From Actinostola sp. cb2023 (taxonomy: Eukaryota > Cnidaria > Anthozoa > Actiniaria > Actinostolidae), in assembly GCA_033675265.1 (NCBI GenBank), contig JAUJYZ010000272.1, forward strand, positions 134,501 to 198,500: DNA of 64,000 nt, read 5' to 3'. Position 1 is the first letter of the stretch. Every line of letters begins with the position of its first letter. This document shows, one piece after another, positions 12,301-19,888 of this stretch. The position numbers were made by a program, and so were the translations under genes. The notes under the pieces were generated by a model that did no database searches, had not been told where the DNA came from, and was given only the letters and a program-made list of their open reading frames with translations.

Positions 12301-14101
12301 GGTTGATATTGTACCTGTGTAAGTTGCCCTAAACCTTGAGGCCAAAGCTTTATATTACCATCCAATGGAAATGTTTTAGTGGGTGACCTATCACCATGAC
12401 GATAAACCTATCACAAAAACATTGCCAATAAAGATTTTACACACAATATTTCACCATGGAAACAGAAACCCTTTGTTATCCAACACCATTCTAATTGGCT
12501 GAGTGCTTAAAGTCATGTACACCAGCCCCAGTTGCACAAAAGGCTAGATAGCACTATCCACTGGATGAGTCCTATCCAACGGATAAACATTTATTGGATA
12601 ACTGCATAATTTTTATCTGGCCCCAGTTGCACGAAAGGTGAATAGCGCTATCCACCGGATAAGTCTTATCCAATGGATAAAAAGTCTTAACTGCATCCGT
12701 TTTATCCATTGGATAAGACTTATCCGGTTGATAGCGCTATATCACCTTTCATGCAACCGGGGCCTGGTGGATTAATTAGGACTTATCCGTTGGGTTAAAG
12801 TGCCTATGAAGCGAAAAACAGACCCCGTTTTTATTTGCTACTACCAAAGTTTACTATTTGCTTGTTTACATGGCGTTAATAAAAAGTGAATTAAGCTTCA
12901 GGAACATTTTTTATTTCGCGCACGAAGTTGGGAATTTTGGGTTTCAAAGTGCGACAATTCCCGCTCGGTCAAACTATAGAAATGTGATGTCATAAGTTGT
13001 GCAAACAAAGGCATACACAACTTATGACGTCACCGAGCCATTGTCAAGGACCCAGTCTCTTGTCGCACATTTTGGTTGAAAATGATAATTTTCGAACCGC
13101 GAAAAGAAAATGTTCGCACGCTCAAAGTCGATGTTTGAATACAGTAAATGTTCAGAGAAAGACCAAACAACAATAATGTACAATAAAACAAGGATCAACA
13201 TTTTCGTTTCATAGGCACTTTAAGTGCTAACCACCTTTCGTTCAACTGCGGACTGTTTTCAGAAATGTTGCCCTTATGCATTTAATAATAAATAGGAAAA
13301 TGAAAAAAGGAATAATTACCATTGTACTAACATAAAACACATCAGATAAGCAGAAATAAATGCAGCAACTATAGTTGTAGCAGCATGCATGCATGCCGAA
13401 GGTTGATAGTCGTAGGACTTCCAAAATAGAATTGTATTTGTCAAGTTTCTGTTATCACAGACAAATAGTGATTAAATTATTCCTTTTTACATTTAACTAT
13501 TTGAAAATGGGACAACGTTTCTGAATACAGGTGCACATTTGTACATGTACATGTGTGGTGGGGTCATCAGAATTGTTGCAAATGGCTGCATGCAATTGTT
13601 CCATTTTTTTCTGATGGTTGCATTTTTAAGGTTAGGATTGTATATTGGATTTTTAAAAGCTATGATGCGTGTAGGTTATACATGTAAAGGATTTGTAAAC
13701 TCAGTGAAAGGAGATTTAAAAAACTACACTATGAAAGATGTATTTTAAAAACATCGACAATAGTAAATTCTATAAAACGGATTGAATGAACATAAAATAC
13801 TAAGAAATCTAGTGTAAATACCAAATGGTTTTTGAAGAATAAACAAGGTTTCTTGTTAAATAATAATATGTTATAACTAAGTAATATATAAGTAAAGCTT
13901 ATAACCAATCACTCAACTCTATATACATTGTATTATTAAATGTCAAGTTTAAAACACCCGTCGGTATCAAGACCTTTGACTCACCATATTCACCATTCTT
14001 AGCTTCTTCTCCCCACTGACACATTTACTAGTTGACATGAAAACACCAGCAATCACAAAACAAACAGCCCAACAGCAACAATGATGTTTTCCTTCCGCCA
14101 T
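2014..14101 (-). CDS. Histidine acid phosphatase (ACP2/prostatic acid phosphatase-like), 5' eight exons; 3' end off window
   Basis: Coding exons, in transcript order: 14101-13985, 12407-12315, 10932-10837, 8864-8778, 6118-6053, 5500-5408, 4336-4244, 2137-2014. They join in frame into 256 residues: a hydrophobic N-terminus (signal peptide, about residues 8-25), the catalytic motif YRHGDRSP (residues 41-48; His43 would be the phospho-accepting His), [12 protein letters not shown] (the second phosphate-binding Arg region), WQPIPIH, NCPKY, and [10 protein letters not shown], all in the family order. Five N-glycosylation sequons (NTS, NES, NFS, NTT, NIS) fit a secretory or lysosomal phosphomonoesterase. 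Exons 1-7 end in phase 0; exon 8 ends in phase 1. The C-terminal third, with the expected His-Asp catalytic pair and any membrane anchor, was not found in 1-2013 and is presumably beyond the left edge. All introns are canonical except intron 3, which has a GC donor. ACP2 and ACP3 cannot be told apart at this depth. Confidence 0.9.
2594..3436 (+). mobile_element. tRNA-derived SINE with (ATT)n tail, split by a nested element
   Basis: The tRNA-like head (GCCCAGTTGGCTCAGTTG, then TTGGTTGAGCACCGGGTC after the interruption) is followed by a conserved-type body (gtgctgcctttgtaattaca, tggataaggacg) and ends in (ATT)n at about 3409-3436. The body resembles a SINE type I associate with anthozoans. A 72-bp segment is tandemly duplicated at 3191-3334. 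Bases 2617-2896 are an insertion. Confidence 0.75.
2617..2896. mobile_element. Small TIR element inserted in the SINE head
   Basis: The ends GGGGACATGGGG and CCCCAACGTCCCC are inverted repeats. The interior repeats gcggtattgcggtat-type segments. The SINE reads through on either side of it, so this insertion is the younger of the two. Confidence 0.6.
3682..4105 (+). repeat. Tandem repeat, about 140-bp unit, three copies
   Basis: Copies start near 3682, 3823 and 3963. Each carries ctgctcattttctatttctt, a ggtgtcgaatggtcc-like segment, and gtctcattttttctcaaaaag. The third copy is more diverged. The array lies in intron 7 of the phosphatase. Confidence 0.6.
4244..4336 (-). CDS. Acid phosphatase exon 7
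   Basis: It encodes 31 residues, [18 protein letters not shown] through YDILFCS. This corresponds to the helical-cap segment of family members, which ends in a YDxLxC-type sequence. It contains an NES sequon. The acceptor is gtcattatag and the donor gtaagt. Confidence 0.87.
4519..4709. mobile_element. Palindromic MITE
   Basis: The arms carry CCCTTTTAATAAATCCCACAAT against ATTGTGGGATTTATTAAAAGGG, and GCGCTTGACGTCAAA against TTTGACGTCAAGCG. The loop is about 40 bp and there is no coding content. Confidence 0.65.
4755..5143. mobile_element. TIR element of the 'ACCTTTTAGG' family
   Basis: The inverted ends contain GACTCCCATA and ATGCTCGTTG near both termini (GGGATGCTCGTTG against CAACGAGCATCC). 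The interior repeats ttggtaccttttaggggt. Relatives lie at 24,640-24,885 and 27,235-27,590. Confidence 0.6.
5145..5356. mobile_element. Hairpin MITE with TA-flanked ends
   Basis: The ends TAGAGTCGTTTTCGTATGAG and CTCATACGAAAACAACTCTA are inverted repeats. The inner arms carry ACGGTACGG/CGTACCGT. The layout matches 1071-1218, suggesting one superfamily. It lies just 3' of phosphatase exon 6, in intron 6. Confidence 0.6.
5408..5500 (-). CDS. Acid phosphatase exon 6 (NCPKYNEL)
   Basis: It encodes 31 residues, [18 protein letters not shown] through [10 protein letters not shown]. The conserved CPxYxEL cysteine block is followed by a charged helix. The acceptor is gatatttcag and the donor gtgaag; both ends are phase 0. 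Confidence 0.88.
5629..5782. mobile_element. Palindromic MITE
   Basis: The inverted arms are AGAAGATGATCGACTCTCC against GGAGAGTCATCTTCT, with an inner GAGGTCTTGAAAGCTGCT/AGCAGCTTTCAAGACCTC stem. Confidence 0.65.
6053..6118 (-). CDS. Acid phosphatase exon 5 (WQPIPIH motif)
   Basis: This 22-residue exon reads [20 protein letters not shown] then DK. WQPIP(I/V)H is strongly conserved in the family. The acceptor is ctacatgtag and the donor gtactc. It is too short for ordinary ORF listing and was found through the motif. Confidence 0.88.
6241..6693. mobile_element. TIR element 'TACCGTATTTCCTC' with poly-C core
   Basis: The ends TACCGTATTTCCTC and GAGGAAATACGGTA are perfect inverted repeats. The interior has many aataaacgcc/tttaaacgcc segments, a C tract at about 6300-6327, and three copies of an 18-bp unit (cccccatagaggacgcct). 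A fragment recurs at about 22,640-22,710. Confidence 0.75.
6805..7100. mobile_element. Palindromic MITE, 'ACACCTATTTCAAATAACG' family
   Basis: The near-perfect arms start ACACCTATTTCAAATAACG and share GTTGTCGCGTTCAAA and GTCAAGCCAAGACCGAAGTG with the opposite arm. A second copy is at 39,591-39,855. Confidence 0.75.
7107..7427. mobile_element. TIR element related to TACCGTATTTCCTC
   Basis: The ends ATATTTCCTCGATTAAG and CTTAATCAAGGAAATAT are inverted repeats. The interior repeats gattaagtgcccc. The design matches 6241-6693 but the internal word differs. Confidence 0.65.
7704..7781 (-). repeat. tRNA-like sequence
   Basis: The reverse strand has CAGTGGTTCAGTGGTAAGAG (A-box-like), a degenerate B box, and matching TCCC/GGGA ends. 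It is diverged and probably a SINE head or pseudo-tRNA. Confidence 0.4.
7800..7900. repeat. Truncated 'tatccggtggataag' MITE
   Basis: CCTGGTTGCACAAAAGGTGA, gcgctatccac and the reversed ttatctgttggataggact match one arm of the repeats at 12,525-12,770. Only a partial copy is present. Confidence 0.5.
7998..8352. mobile_element. TIR element with poly-G end and repeated 'aaccccaaaaaagtcc'
   Basis: The arms GGGGTACTCAGGGGTATCAG and CTGATACCCCTGAGTACCCC are inverted, followed by GTGACGGGGAGGTGCGAA and its inverse. The interior has about seven ccccaaaaaagtcc repeats. A G tract spans about 8008-8026. Confidence 0.7.
8391..8461 (+). repeat. tRNA-like sequence (SINE head)
   Basis: TTCCCAGTGGTTCAGTG and AGGTTCAAATCCC give A-box- and B-box-like promoters with closing TTCCC/GGGA ends. 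The anticodon arm is poor, so it is probably not a working tRNA. It lies in intron 4 of the phosphatase. Confidence 0.45.
8778..8864 (-). CDS. Acid phosphatase exon 4 (RSTDYDRT motif)
   Basis: It encodes 29 residues: [20 protein letters not shown], then GLYTPQGRQ. RSTDxDRTxMSA is the second conserved block and holds the phosphate-contacting arginine. The acceptor is atttgcgcag and the donor gtactt; both ends are phase 0. Confidence 0.93.
8911..10735 (+). repeat. 1.8-kb minisatellite in phosphatase intron 3
   Basis: The array consists of 13-, 17- and 19-bp variants of cctgtatgtatacccctgt (for example cctgtatacccgt and actgtatgtatacccttgt). Because unit lengths mix and few stops arise, it yields ORFs of several hundred codons on both strands. 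These are artefacts: they are pure repeat and sit between exons 3 and 4. Confidence 0.95.
10837..10932 (-). CDS. Acid phosphatase exon 3 (followed by a GC donor)
   Basis: It encodes 32 residues, [17 protein letters not shown] through NTSYIRNQ, matching the family pattern LGMxQxYxLGxxIRxRY. The acceptor is ttttccag. The only donor that keeps the reading frame continuous with exon 4 is CAG|gcaaga, a GC-AG intron. An NTS sequon is present. Confidence 0.88.
11575..11722. mobile_element. Palindromic MITE
   Basis: The arms TTGAAGGACTTCCTGCAAG and CTTGCAGGGAGCCCTTCAG are inverted, with GTGATTTGTGATCAAA/TTTGATCACAAGTCAC inside. Confidence 0.6.
11800..11944. mobile_element. Palindromic MITE
   Basis: The arms CCAATTTCAATTGCCATTGT and ACAATGGCAATTGAAATTGG form a near-perfect inverted repeat, extended by TCTGGACTGACTA/TAGTCAGTCCAGA. 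Confidence 0.7.
12107..12190 (+). repeat. Microsatellite (atacatttac)n
   Basis: About nine tandem copies of a 10-bp unit with one interruption, in intron 2 of the phosphatase. Confidence 0.9.
12315..12407 (-). CDS. Acid phosphatase exon 2 (RHGxRxP catalytic motif)
   Basis: It encodes 31 residues: [14 protein letters not shown], then [18 protein letters not shown] is the diagnostic histidine-phosphatase signature and [10 protein letters not shown] is the conserved helix start that follows it. The acceptor is ttgtgatag and the donor gtacaa; both ends are phase 0. Confidence 0.93.
12525..12770. mobile_element. Palindromic MITEs, 'CCCCAGTTGCACGAAAGGTG' family
   Basis: There are two adjacent copies. 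GGCCCCAGTTGCACGAAAGG with gcgctatccaccggataag is mirrored by cttatccggttgatagcgct and TTTCATGCAACCGGGGCC. This type is common in cnidarian genomes as I recall them. A further copy appears to have been split by the element at 12,799-13,219. Confidence 0.7.
12799..13219. mobile_element. TTAA-flanked (piggyBac-like) MITE
   Basis: The ends AGTGCCTATGAAGCGAAAA and TTTTCGTTTCATAGGCACT are inverted and flanked by TTAA at 12795-12798 and 13220-13223, the piggyBac target duplication. No transposase ORF is present. It is inserted in a member of the MITE family seen at 12,525-12,770. Confidence 0.7.
13985..14101 (-). CDS. Acid phosphatase exon 1 (start codon, signal peptide)
   Basis: This exon encodes 39 residues beginning [15 protein letters not shown] and ending KKLRMVNM. 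The ATG (14101-14099) sits in AAGATGGCGGA, a good initiation context that also reads as a YY1-type element. A hydrophobic Cys-rich core then leads to the first beta strand of the fold. Its donor is gtgagt. The last residues join directly to VYRHGDRSP of exon 2 in phase 0, as in family members. Confidence 0.85.
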
Positions 14102-15917
14102 CTTATCTTTCAATCGAGGAACAACAGAAGACACAGGAATCCCATCATCAAGGAATTTTGGTGTCGCAATAAATGTGATTTCCTTGATGTGAAAAGGAAC
14201 TGTTTAGCTACAAATGCCATATGATCCTAGCCTTTATGCACTATTTCAAAAGCAATTTGAAGAACAATATAAATGAATGAATGATTGAATGAATTTATTT
14301 ATCGAGTGTACGTGACAGTATTTCCGTTGGGTTCCCTGTGGTATAAAGTTTTCCCAGAATGCTTTGCGAATCCTAATTCTGGAGAACCACAAAAAATCAG
14401 TTTGGCGACAAGTTTACCATCGCTAAAATACGCCGCTAATCATAATCGACCCATAAAGACTGAATCCGATCATAATTAATCTGATCTGAGACGATCTCCT
14501 GGGAGTTTTTGGCGTCCAAAAAGCATGCGTTTCTATAGCAACTGTATCTCAGCACCACCCAATTCCATTTTAGGGCATATAGTCCATATTTGGTTAATAC
14601 ATGCAGAGGACCGCGTGCCACAGTCTAGCCGCCATTTTGTTGTACTCATTGAGAGTCGAAGGAAACTAGACAAAACTCTTGAAAGTTTACGACTTTTCGT
14701 TGTCAAACTTCGTCATAACGAAAACAGGAAGTCGCTAATTACACCGTAAAGGAATCAGGCAAAGTATGCGCCAATTTATAGCTTTAAAAACGTTTATTTT
14801 GAGCGTTAATTACGTGGTTATAGATTGTGTACTGCGATAGGTCTTTTGGCTTTCTTTACAAATCGCCAAATTTCGATTTTTTTTGAGTGATGCTAAAGTG
14901 TTTGAGCGAAATCTTTTCGATAAAAGCTTTACTTCGGTAGAGGTTTCGTTCATGGTTTATTTTGTTTTGAAGCAACTTGCGTATTTCTGGTGACAAATAC
15001 ACTTCCAATTTGGCCGATGCGGGAGGCTTCGGCCCTTCGGCTTCGGTTTGAGCAATTGATTATTGAGCGATGAATAATACATTTGTATTTAAGTTTATTT
15101 ATTTATCTGTTTCTGATCTTCTCTAGTTGTCTGTGGAGTGTATATTTTTGAAGATGAGATACTAGATGAAATAAGTTAGTTTATAGTTTGAGATATTTAC
15201 CATCAAACCTGAATCCTGGGCGAGTAGGAAAAAATCCGTGCCCGTAGGCGTAGGGTAAATCTAAACCGTTTAAAGTTTACCTCACCGAATATATCCACTC
15301 TAAAGAAGGTTATTTGCCTTGTCTACTTTAACTAATCTGTTGCTGTTGATGGGTAGGGGATCTATACAGTCATTCTCAAAAAGGTTGTCCAGATGAAAAA
15401 AACTACAATACTACAATAAAGTCACATGATTCATTATGTATTCAATTTCCTCGCATGGAATTTCAATTTTGAGATGCAAAACTACAAGGCATTGTGAGAA
15501 CTGAATATATTGGTGCTGGTATCAACTCGCAGTTCCGTACACAGAAATTGAAAACATAATGAATCACGTGACTTTATTGTAGTATTGTAGTCTTTTCATC
15601 AGGACAACCTTTTTGAGAATGACTGTATATGTATGTAGTTCAATTTGAATACGTTGTACAGTAGTTGTAATGTTTTTATGCAAAAGCTAACATTCAATTT
15701 TTGCGCCTTTATACTGTCCAGCTTCCATTGCGGCGTGCATCAGCGGCAATCAGCTTGAGCTAAGGTCAGGATAGCAGTCACCTTTGCGGCAAGAAGCGCA
15801 GCAGCGGCACTCTTAGACAGTGGATTAAAGCCCCGGAAGCGCATTCATTTAACAGATCACAGCCTAGCACGCACTCAAGTACCGTAAGTACATCTGAAAA
15901 TAGAATTGCAGATAATC
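14102..15917. promoter_or_regulatory. Divergent intergenic region between acid phosphatase and ZC3H10
   Basis: The two genes diverge across about 1.8 kb, so both promoters must lie here or overlap it. A GCCGCCATTTTG (YY1-type) word is at about 14,629, a MITE at 15,367-15,625, and a locally GC-richer stretch at about 15,720-15,880 just upstream of ZC3H10. A gtaagt at 15,884 could be a 5'UTR donor, but the nearest acceptor (ttgcag before 15,912) would leave an implausibly short 28-nt intron. No TATA box was recognised. Confidence 0.5.
15367..15625. mobile_element. Tc1/mariner-type MITE 'CAGTCATTCTCAAAAAGG'
   Basis: The perfect ends CAGTCATTCTCAAAAAGGTT and AACCTTTTTGAGAATGACTG are flanked by TA on both sides. 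The sub-terminal arms contain TACAATACTACAATAAAGTCA. A shorter copy lies at 24,122-24,318. Confidence 0.8.
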
Positions 15918-16868
15918 ATGTCTGAAGCCATTATGAGTGAAGAAAAACAATCTGGTGATACCAACAACAATGACGATGAATCAGAAACTGGCAGTAATCC
16001 AATGGATGGTCAAATCTGCCGTGATTATCAACGAGGTGTGTGTAACAGAGGAGGAAAATGCAAGTTCGGTCATCCCGATGGCCTAGGAAAAGAAATAGAA
16101 AGTGGTCCCATGATTTGTCGTGATTTCCAGAATGGAAAATGTAATCGTGGAACTTGCAAATATTTGCACATCTCAAATAGTGAAGAGAAAGTATACCTAC
16201 GTACTGGTCAGCTACCAGCAAGAAGGCCTTCACCAATGCATGGGCCACCGCCGCCGCCTCCAATGAGGGGTGGTTTTGGGGGGTACCAAACTCGAGCCAA
16301 TCGCAGTGACCCAATCTGTAAAGACTTCCTGAATAGCAAGTGTACAAGAGGAGCTGCATGTAAGTATAGACACGCGTATGAAGATGAGGTGAGCTATGGG
16401 GGGTTTGGTGGTTATGAGGACTTTCCTCGAAAGCGTCGCAGAGAGTCATTTGGAGATTCTGACTTTGCTCACGTGAAGGAAGAAAATGATTCCCTCCGTC
16501 GTCAAGTTACTGATCTACAGAAACAAGTGTCCGACTTGAAAGCCACAAATGAAGTGCTGCTGGAACAGAATGCCCGCTACCGCAACCAAGCTTCTGGCAG
16601 TACTAGCTACCCACCCACACCCAGCTATCCTACCAGCTATGCCAGTAAGCCTACTCCATTACCTGCCCCTCAAAGCTATTCTACCAGCTACCCATCAACA
16701 TACAATGGTAGCAACACTGTCACCTATACCACTGCAACCAGTTACACCTCCTACAGTGCTGACACCGCTGCCTATACTAGCACTGCCAACTATGGAGCAA
16801 CTACAAGTGATACCAGCATCTACAGCTCAAGCTATCCGACTGGAACTGGGTACATCAAGTTTGGATAA
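15918..16868 (+). CDS. ZC3H10: ZC3H10 orthologue, CCCH zinc-finger RNA-binding protein
   Basis: This intact single-exon ORF of 316 residues has three CCCH fingers: C34-x7-C42-x5-C48-x3-H52, C67-x7-C75-x4-C80-x3-H84 and C134-x7-C142-x5-C148-x3-H152. A KRRR-type basic patch (about 171-175, likely NLS) and a coiled coil at about 187-225 follow; the coiled coil has leucines at 193, 200, 207 and 214 in heptad register. The coiled coil contains ATNEVLLEQNARYRNQA, which is nearly the vertebrate ZC3H10 signature. The tail (226-316) is rich in Ser, Thr, Tyr and Pro. The start chosen is the ATG at 15,918; upstream in-frame codons lack another ATG. ZC3H10 family proteins bind RNA and have been linked to microRNA processing and mitochondrial regulation in mammals; function here is inferred. 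A second Met six codons on (15,933) is an alternative start. Confidence 0.95.
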   Translation: MSEAIMSEEKQSGDTNNNDDESETGSNPMDGQICRDYQRGVCNRGGKCKFGHPDGLGKEIESGPMICRDFQNGKCNRGTCKYLHISNSEEKVYLRTGQLPARRPSPMHGPPPPPPMRGGFGGYQTRANRSDPICKDFLNSKCTRGAACKYRHAYEDEVSYGGFGGYEDFPRKRRRESFGDSDFAHVKEENDSLRRQVTDLQKQVSDLKATNEVLLEQNARYRNQASGSTSYPPTPSYPTSYASKPTPLPAPQSYSTSYPSTYNGSNTVTYTTATSYTSYSADTAAYTSTANYGATTSDTSIYSSSYPTGTGYIKFG

Positions 16869-17038
16869 ACTGAACCCTTATATTGTCTGAGTAGGGCAGG
16901 GTGTTATTAACTTTAGCTATCTAGTGTCAGATTGTTACTGCGATTCTCAGTATTATGTAAACTCAGACATTTAAGCAGTTGACTTGTAATTTGGTTTTTC
17001 GGTTCTGTCAATCAACAAAAAAAATCAGAAAACTTAAA

Positions 17039-17044
17039 AATAAA
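17039..17044 (+). promoter_or_regulatory. Possible polyadenylation signal of ZC3H10
   Basis: AATAAA lies 171 bases after the stop codon, immediately before the MITE cluster begins. It is the first canonical hexamer seen downstream. The cleavage site cannot be located from sequence alone. Confidence 0.4.
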
Positions 17045-17074
17045 AGTCAGAAGATCCATCAAATGTAAACCAAA

Positions 17075-17881
17075 TAGAGTGCAAACACTATAACCATGAA
17101 ACAGCTCAAGCATGTTAAGGCCTGGGTTTTGGGTAAAACACTCAAATTTGCCTTAATTGCGTTTGGAACAGAAAAACAAAACGATTTTCGTTTACATAAT
17201 ATATCTCATGAACCTTAACATTTTGGTACGTATTTCAAAATAAGGGATGGGTCACGTGACCTGCTACGTCACAAAACACGTTTTTCAATATGGGGAGACG
17301 GAGACAAAAGGTACCAAAGTTATTTTTGTGATTTTACCTTTGCTTTCGTGTCGTTCTTATGAATCTGCCTTAACACCTGGACCATCATTCATTTTAAAGG
17401 AGATATTATGTAAAATAGGTCACGTGACTAGATTTTTTCTATTACGTAGATAAATATCTCCTTAAATGAGAATGATGGTCCAGGTGTTAAGGCAGATCCA
17501 TAATAAGGACATTAAAATAAAGGTAAAAACACAAAAATAACTTTGATACCTTTTGTCTCCATCTCCCCAAATTGAAAAACGTGATTTGTGACGTAACAGG
17601 TCACGTGACCCATCCCTTATTTTGAAATTCGTACCAAAATGTTAAGTTTCATGAGATATATTATGTAGCCGAAAATCGTTTTGTTTTTCTGTCCCAAACA
17701 CAATTAAGGCAAATTTAACGTTTTAGGGAAATTCTTTAAAATCCCAGGCCTTAACATGCTTGAGAGTGCTAACTTTAATTAGCACTAAATAGTGCAATGT
17801 CTTTTGTTTTCTATTGTTCCATTGGTGCTATTTAGCACTAAATAGTTTGTGCTGTTTCACGGTTTTAGTGTTTGCACTCTA
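17075..17881. mobile_element. Outer palindromic MITE, TAGAGTGCAAACAC ends, split by a nested MITE
   Basis: TAGAGTGCAAACACTA and TAGTGTTTGCACTCTA form the ends (the left arm has one difference near its inner edge), with CATGAAACAG against CTGTTTCACG inside. The core word TTTGTTTTCTATTG is shared with 37,807-38,010. The left arm is interrupted at about 17,110 by the next element. Confidence 0.75.
17109..17761. mobile_element. Nested 650-bp palindromic element 'AAGCATGTTAAGGCCTGGG'
   Basis: The ends AAGCATGTTAAGGCCTGGG and CCCAGGCCTTAACATGCTT are perfect inverses. The arms are long and match well, including GGTCACGTGACC-like palindromes and ccatcattca/tgaatgatgg. A second copy lies at about 22,711-22,945 and 23,880-23,970. 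Confidence 0.75.
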
Positions 17882-18265
17882 TGATTTTGAGCTAAATTAT
17901 GATTTATGGATCGTTATTTTGTTCGAAAAATGTATTTAGTTTTGAATTTGTTTGAGTTTTGAATTTGGTTGACAGAAGTGAAAAACCAAGTTCCAGCCGA
18001 CTGTTTGAATGTTTGAGTGAACTTCACATAATACTAAATTCTTAGAACTGCAGTAATCTAAGAAAGACAAAGCTGTTTGTAGTATTTACTAACCTCACCC
18101 TTGAAAGTACAGTATATGATTGTTGCTAGTGTTTTTTGGGACTTTTTCGATTTTTGTTCATAATTTCAGTTTTTAATTAAAATGTTTGTATGCTCTTTAA
18201 GAATGTAATAATTGTTATAGACATGATGTTTTGCTTTTAATGCAGAGAAAGAATAATGATTCTCT

Positions 18266-18392
18266 TAGAGTGGTTTTTATAAACCCGTGAAATATACTTT
18301 AATAGCGTATTTAGCACTACTTCACTCTAATTCTTTTGTTTTCTATTGTGTTTATCTGACTATTGCACTCTGGGTTAATGAAAACCACTCTA
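18266..18392. mobile_element. Short palindromic MITE, TAGAGTGGTTTT ends
   Basis: The ends TAGAGTGGTTTT and AAAACCACTCTA are inverted with a TA edge. The core contains cttttgttttctattgtg, which resembles the core of the 17,075 family. Confidence 0.6.
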
Positions 18393-19206
18393 TACAAACA
18401 AGACATCTCTTCCTTGCCTTAAAAAGTTACAATAACTAATAAAATGTTTATACAACAGTTCCTTTTCCATCATTATTATAAGGTATATATGTTTATTATT
18501 TACAATTATTTGCCGAAGTCAAAGTGAATATTGTTGAAATCACTGAGACGAAGTCAATATTCACTGAGCCCGAGTCGAATAATATGATTGTTTTAGTATA
18601 ATCACACAGGTGAATATCAGAGAAATTTGCAAAAGTAACAACAGTAGGAATAATTCTAAACGAGTAGTTTTACATTTGGCCGCCATTTTAGTGTGTTCAG
18701 TTGACTAAAAAAATGTCTACTCGATAAACGATAAATTCATTCCAGAACCTCCAGATATCTTCAAACCGAATTTTGTGTCTCTTTGTACTTTTGGCAAATG
18801 CTTTTTCCTTTATTTTCGTGTGAAACATCGATAAAGCGACACAACCATTTTCTTAGACCGCTTTAGGTGAATATAGCAAAATATGATGTGGTTTTTGACC
18901 AATCAGAGTGAGCTCATCTTATAATCGCCTGTAATTATGCTAAATACATATTGCACCTAGGCCTGTTTTCAAAAACGTCCCTTTACAAAATAGTAAAAAG
19001 GAATTGATTAGAGAAACTGGGAAACCACTAGATAGCAATGACCTAAACCAGGTCAAGATTTGAATTTAGATATGCCTCGTTCTACAAAGGACATGTCTGA
19101 GCTTGCATAATTTTTCTGCAATACCCACCTCTGTTACATGTACATGTATTTTCATACAGTCAAACCTCTACAAAGCCACATCCCAGCTCTTTCTCGGTAT
19201 ATTTAT
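18393..19206. other. Intergenic, no gene recognised
   Basis: The sequence is AT-rich. GCCGCCATTTTAG at about 18,681 is a YY1-like word next to ttgactaaaaa. I see no ORF with family resemblance on either strand. Confidence 0.4.
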
Positions 19207-19794
19207 AAGTAATAGCATAACATGAGGGTGATTAGTGATTAAATAAATGTCCCTGAAAGCCAAGGGAGGTTTAGTTGCAGCCAAGGGACTTTTACTAAAC
19301 CTCCCGAGGCTTGAGGGGACATTTAATCACTAATCATATTCATTTTTAAATCACTAGTAAATCCTGCAATCTGATTGGCTAAAAATGGTGCGATTAATAA
19401 ATTATTGCACTATTTTGGATCATTAATTGCACCAATTTTTTTATTTTCGCACAGAAACTCTAATTTTATTAAATTCAAACGATTCTTCATAAAAAGTAAT
19501 TTGTAATTTAGAATGAAAGAGTTGTATTTCAGGCATCAAAATTATTCTTATTATTGCAACTTACCACCTAAATATAACGAGTGTATTTGAAAAGATTTCA
19601 AAATGAATATGATTAAGTGGTAATTGAACTTCGTGTCATGCAATTTTGGTCTGAAATCATACTCGTGATAACAAATTGCACTCCCGCTATGCGGTCGTGC
19701 AATTTTGTAATCACTCGTATAATTTCAGACCAAAATTGCACTCCATTCGGTTCTATTACCATTACTAATCACCCTCATGTTATGCTATTACTTT
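19207..19794. mobile_element. 588-bp palindromic element
   Basis: The arms AAGTAATAGCATAACATGAG and CTCATGTTATGCTATTACTT are inverted, continuing into GGGTGATTAGT/ACTAATCACCC. The interior has ttgcactcc-type words in both orientations. Confidence 0.7.
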
Positions 19795-19888
19795 GTAATA
19801 TCATGATTACCGAGGAATAAAACTACTCGTTGGAAATATATGTTAGCTTTAGTACGATGCATAAATCACAGAGTATTACAAAGCTGCT

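Noticed and set aside
15931..16449. 172-residue minus-strand frame opposite ZC3H10
   Set aside because: Shadow of the real gene, with no domain resemblance and no codon logic.
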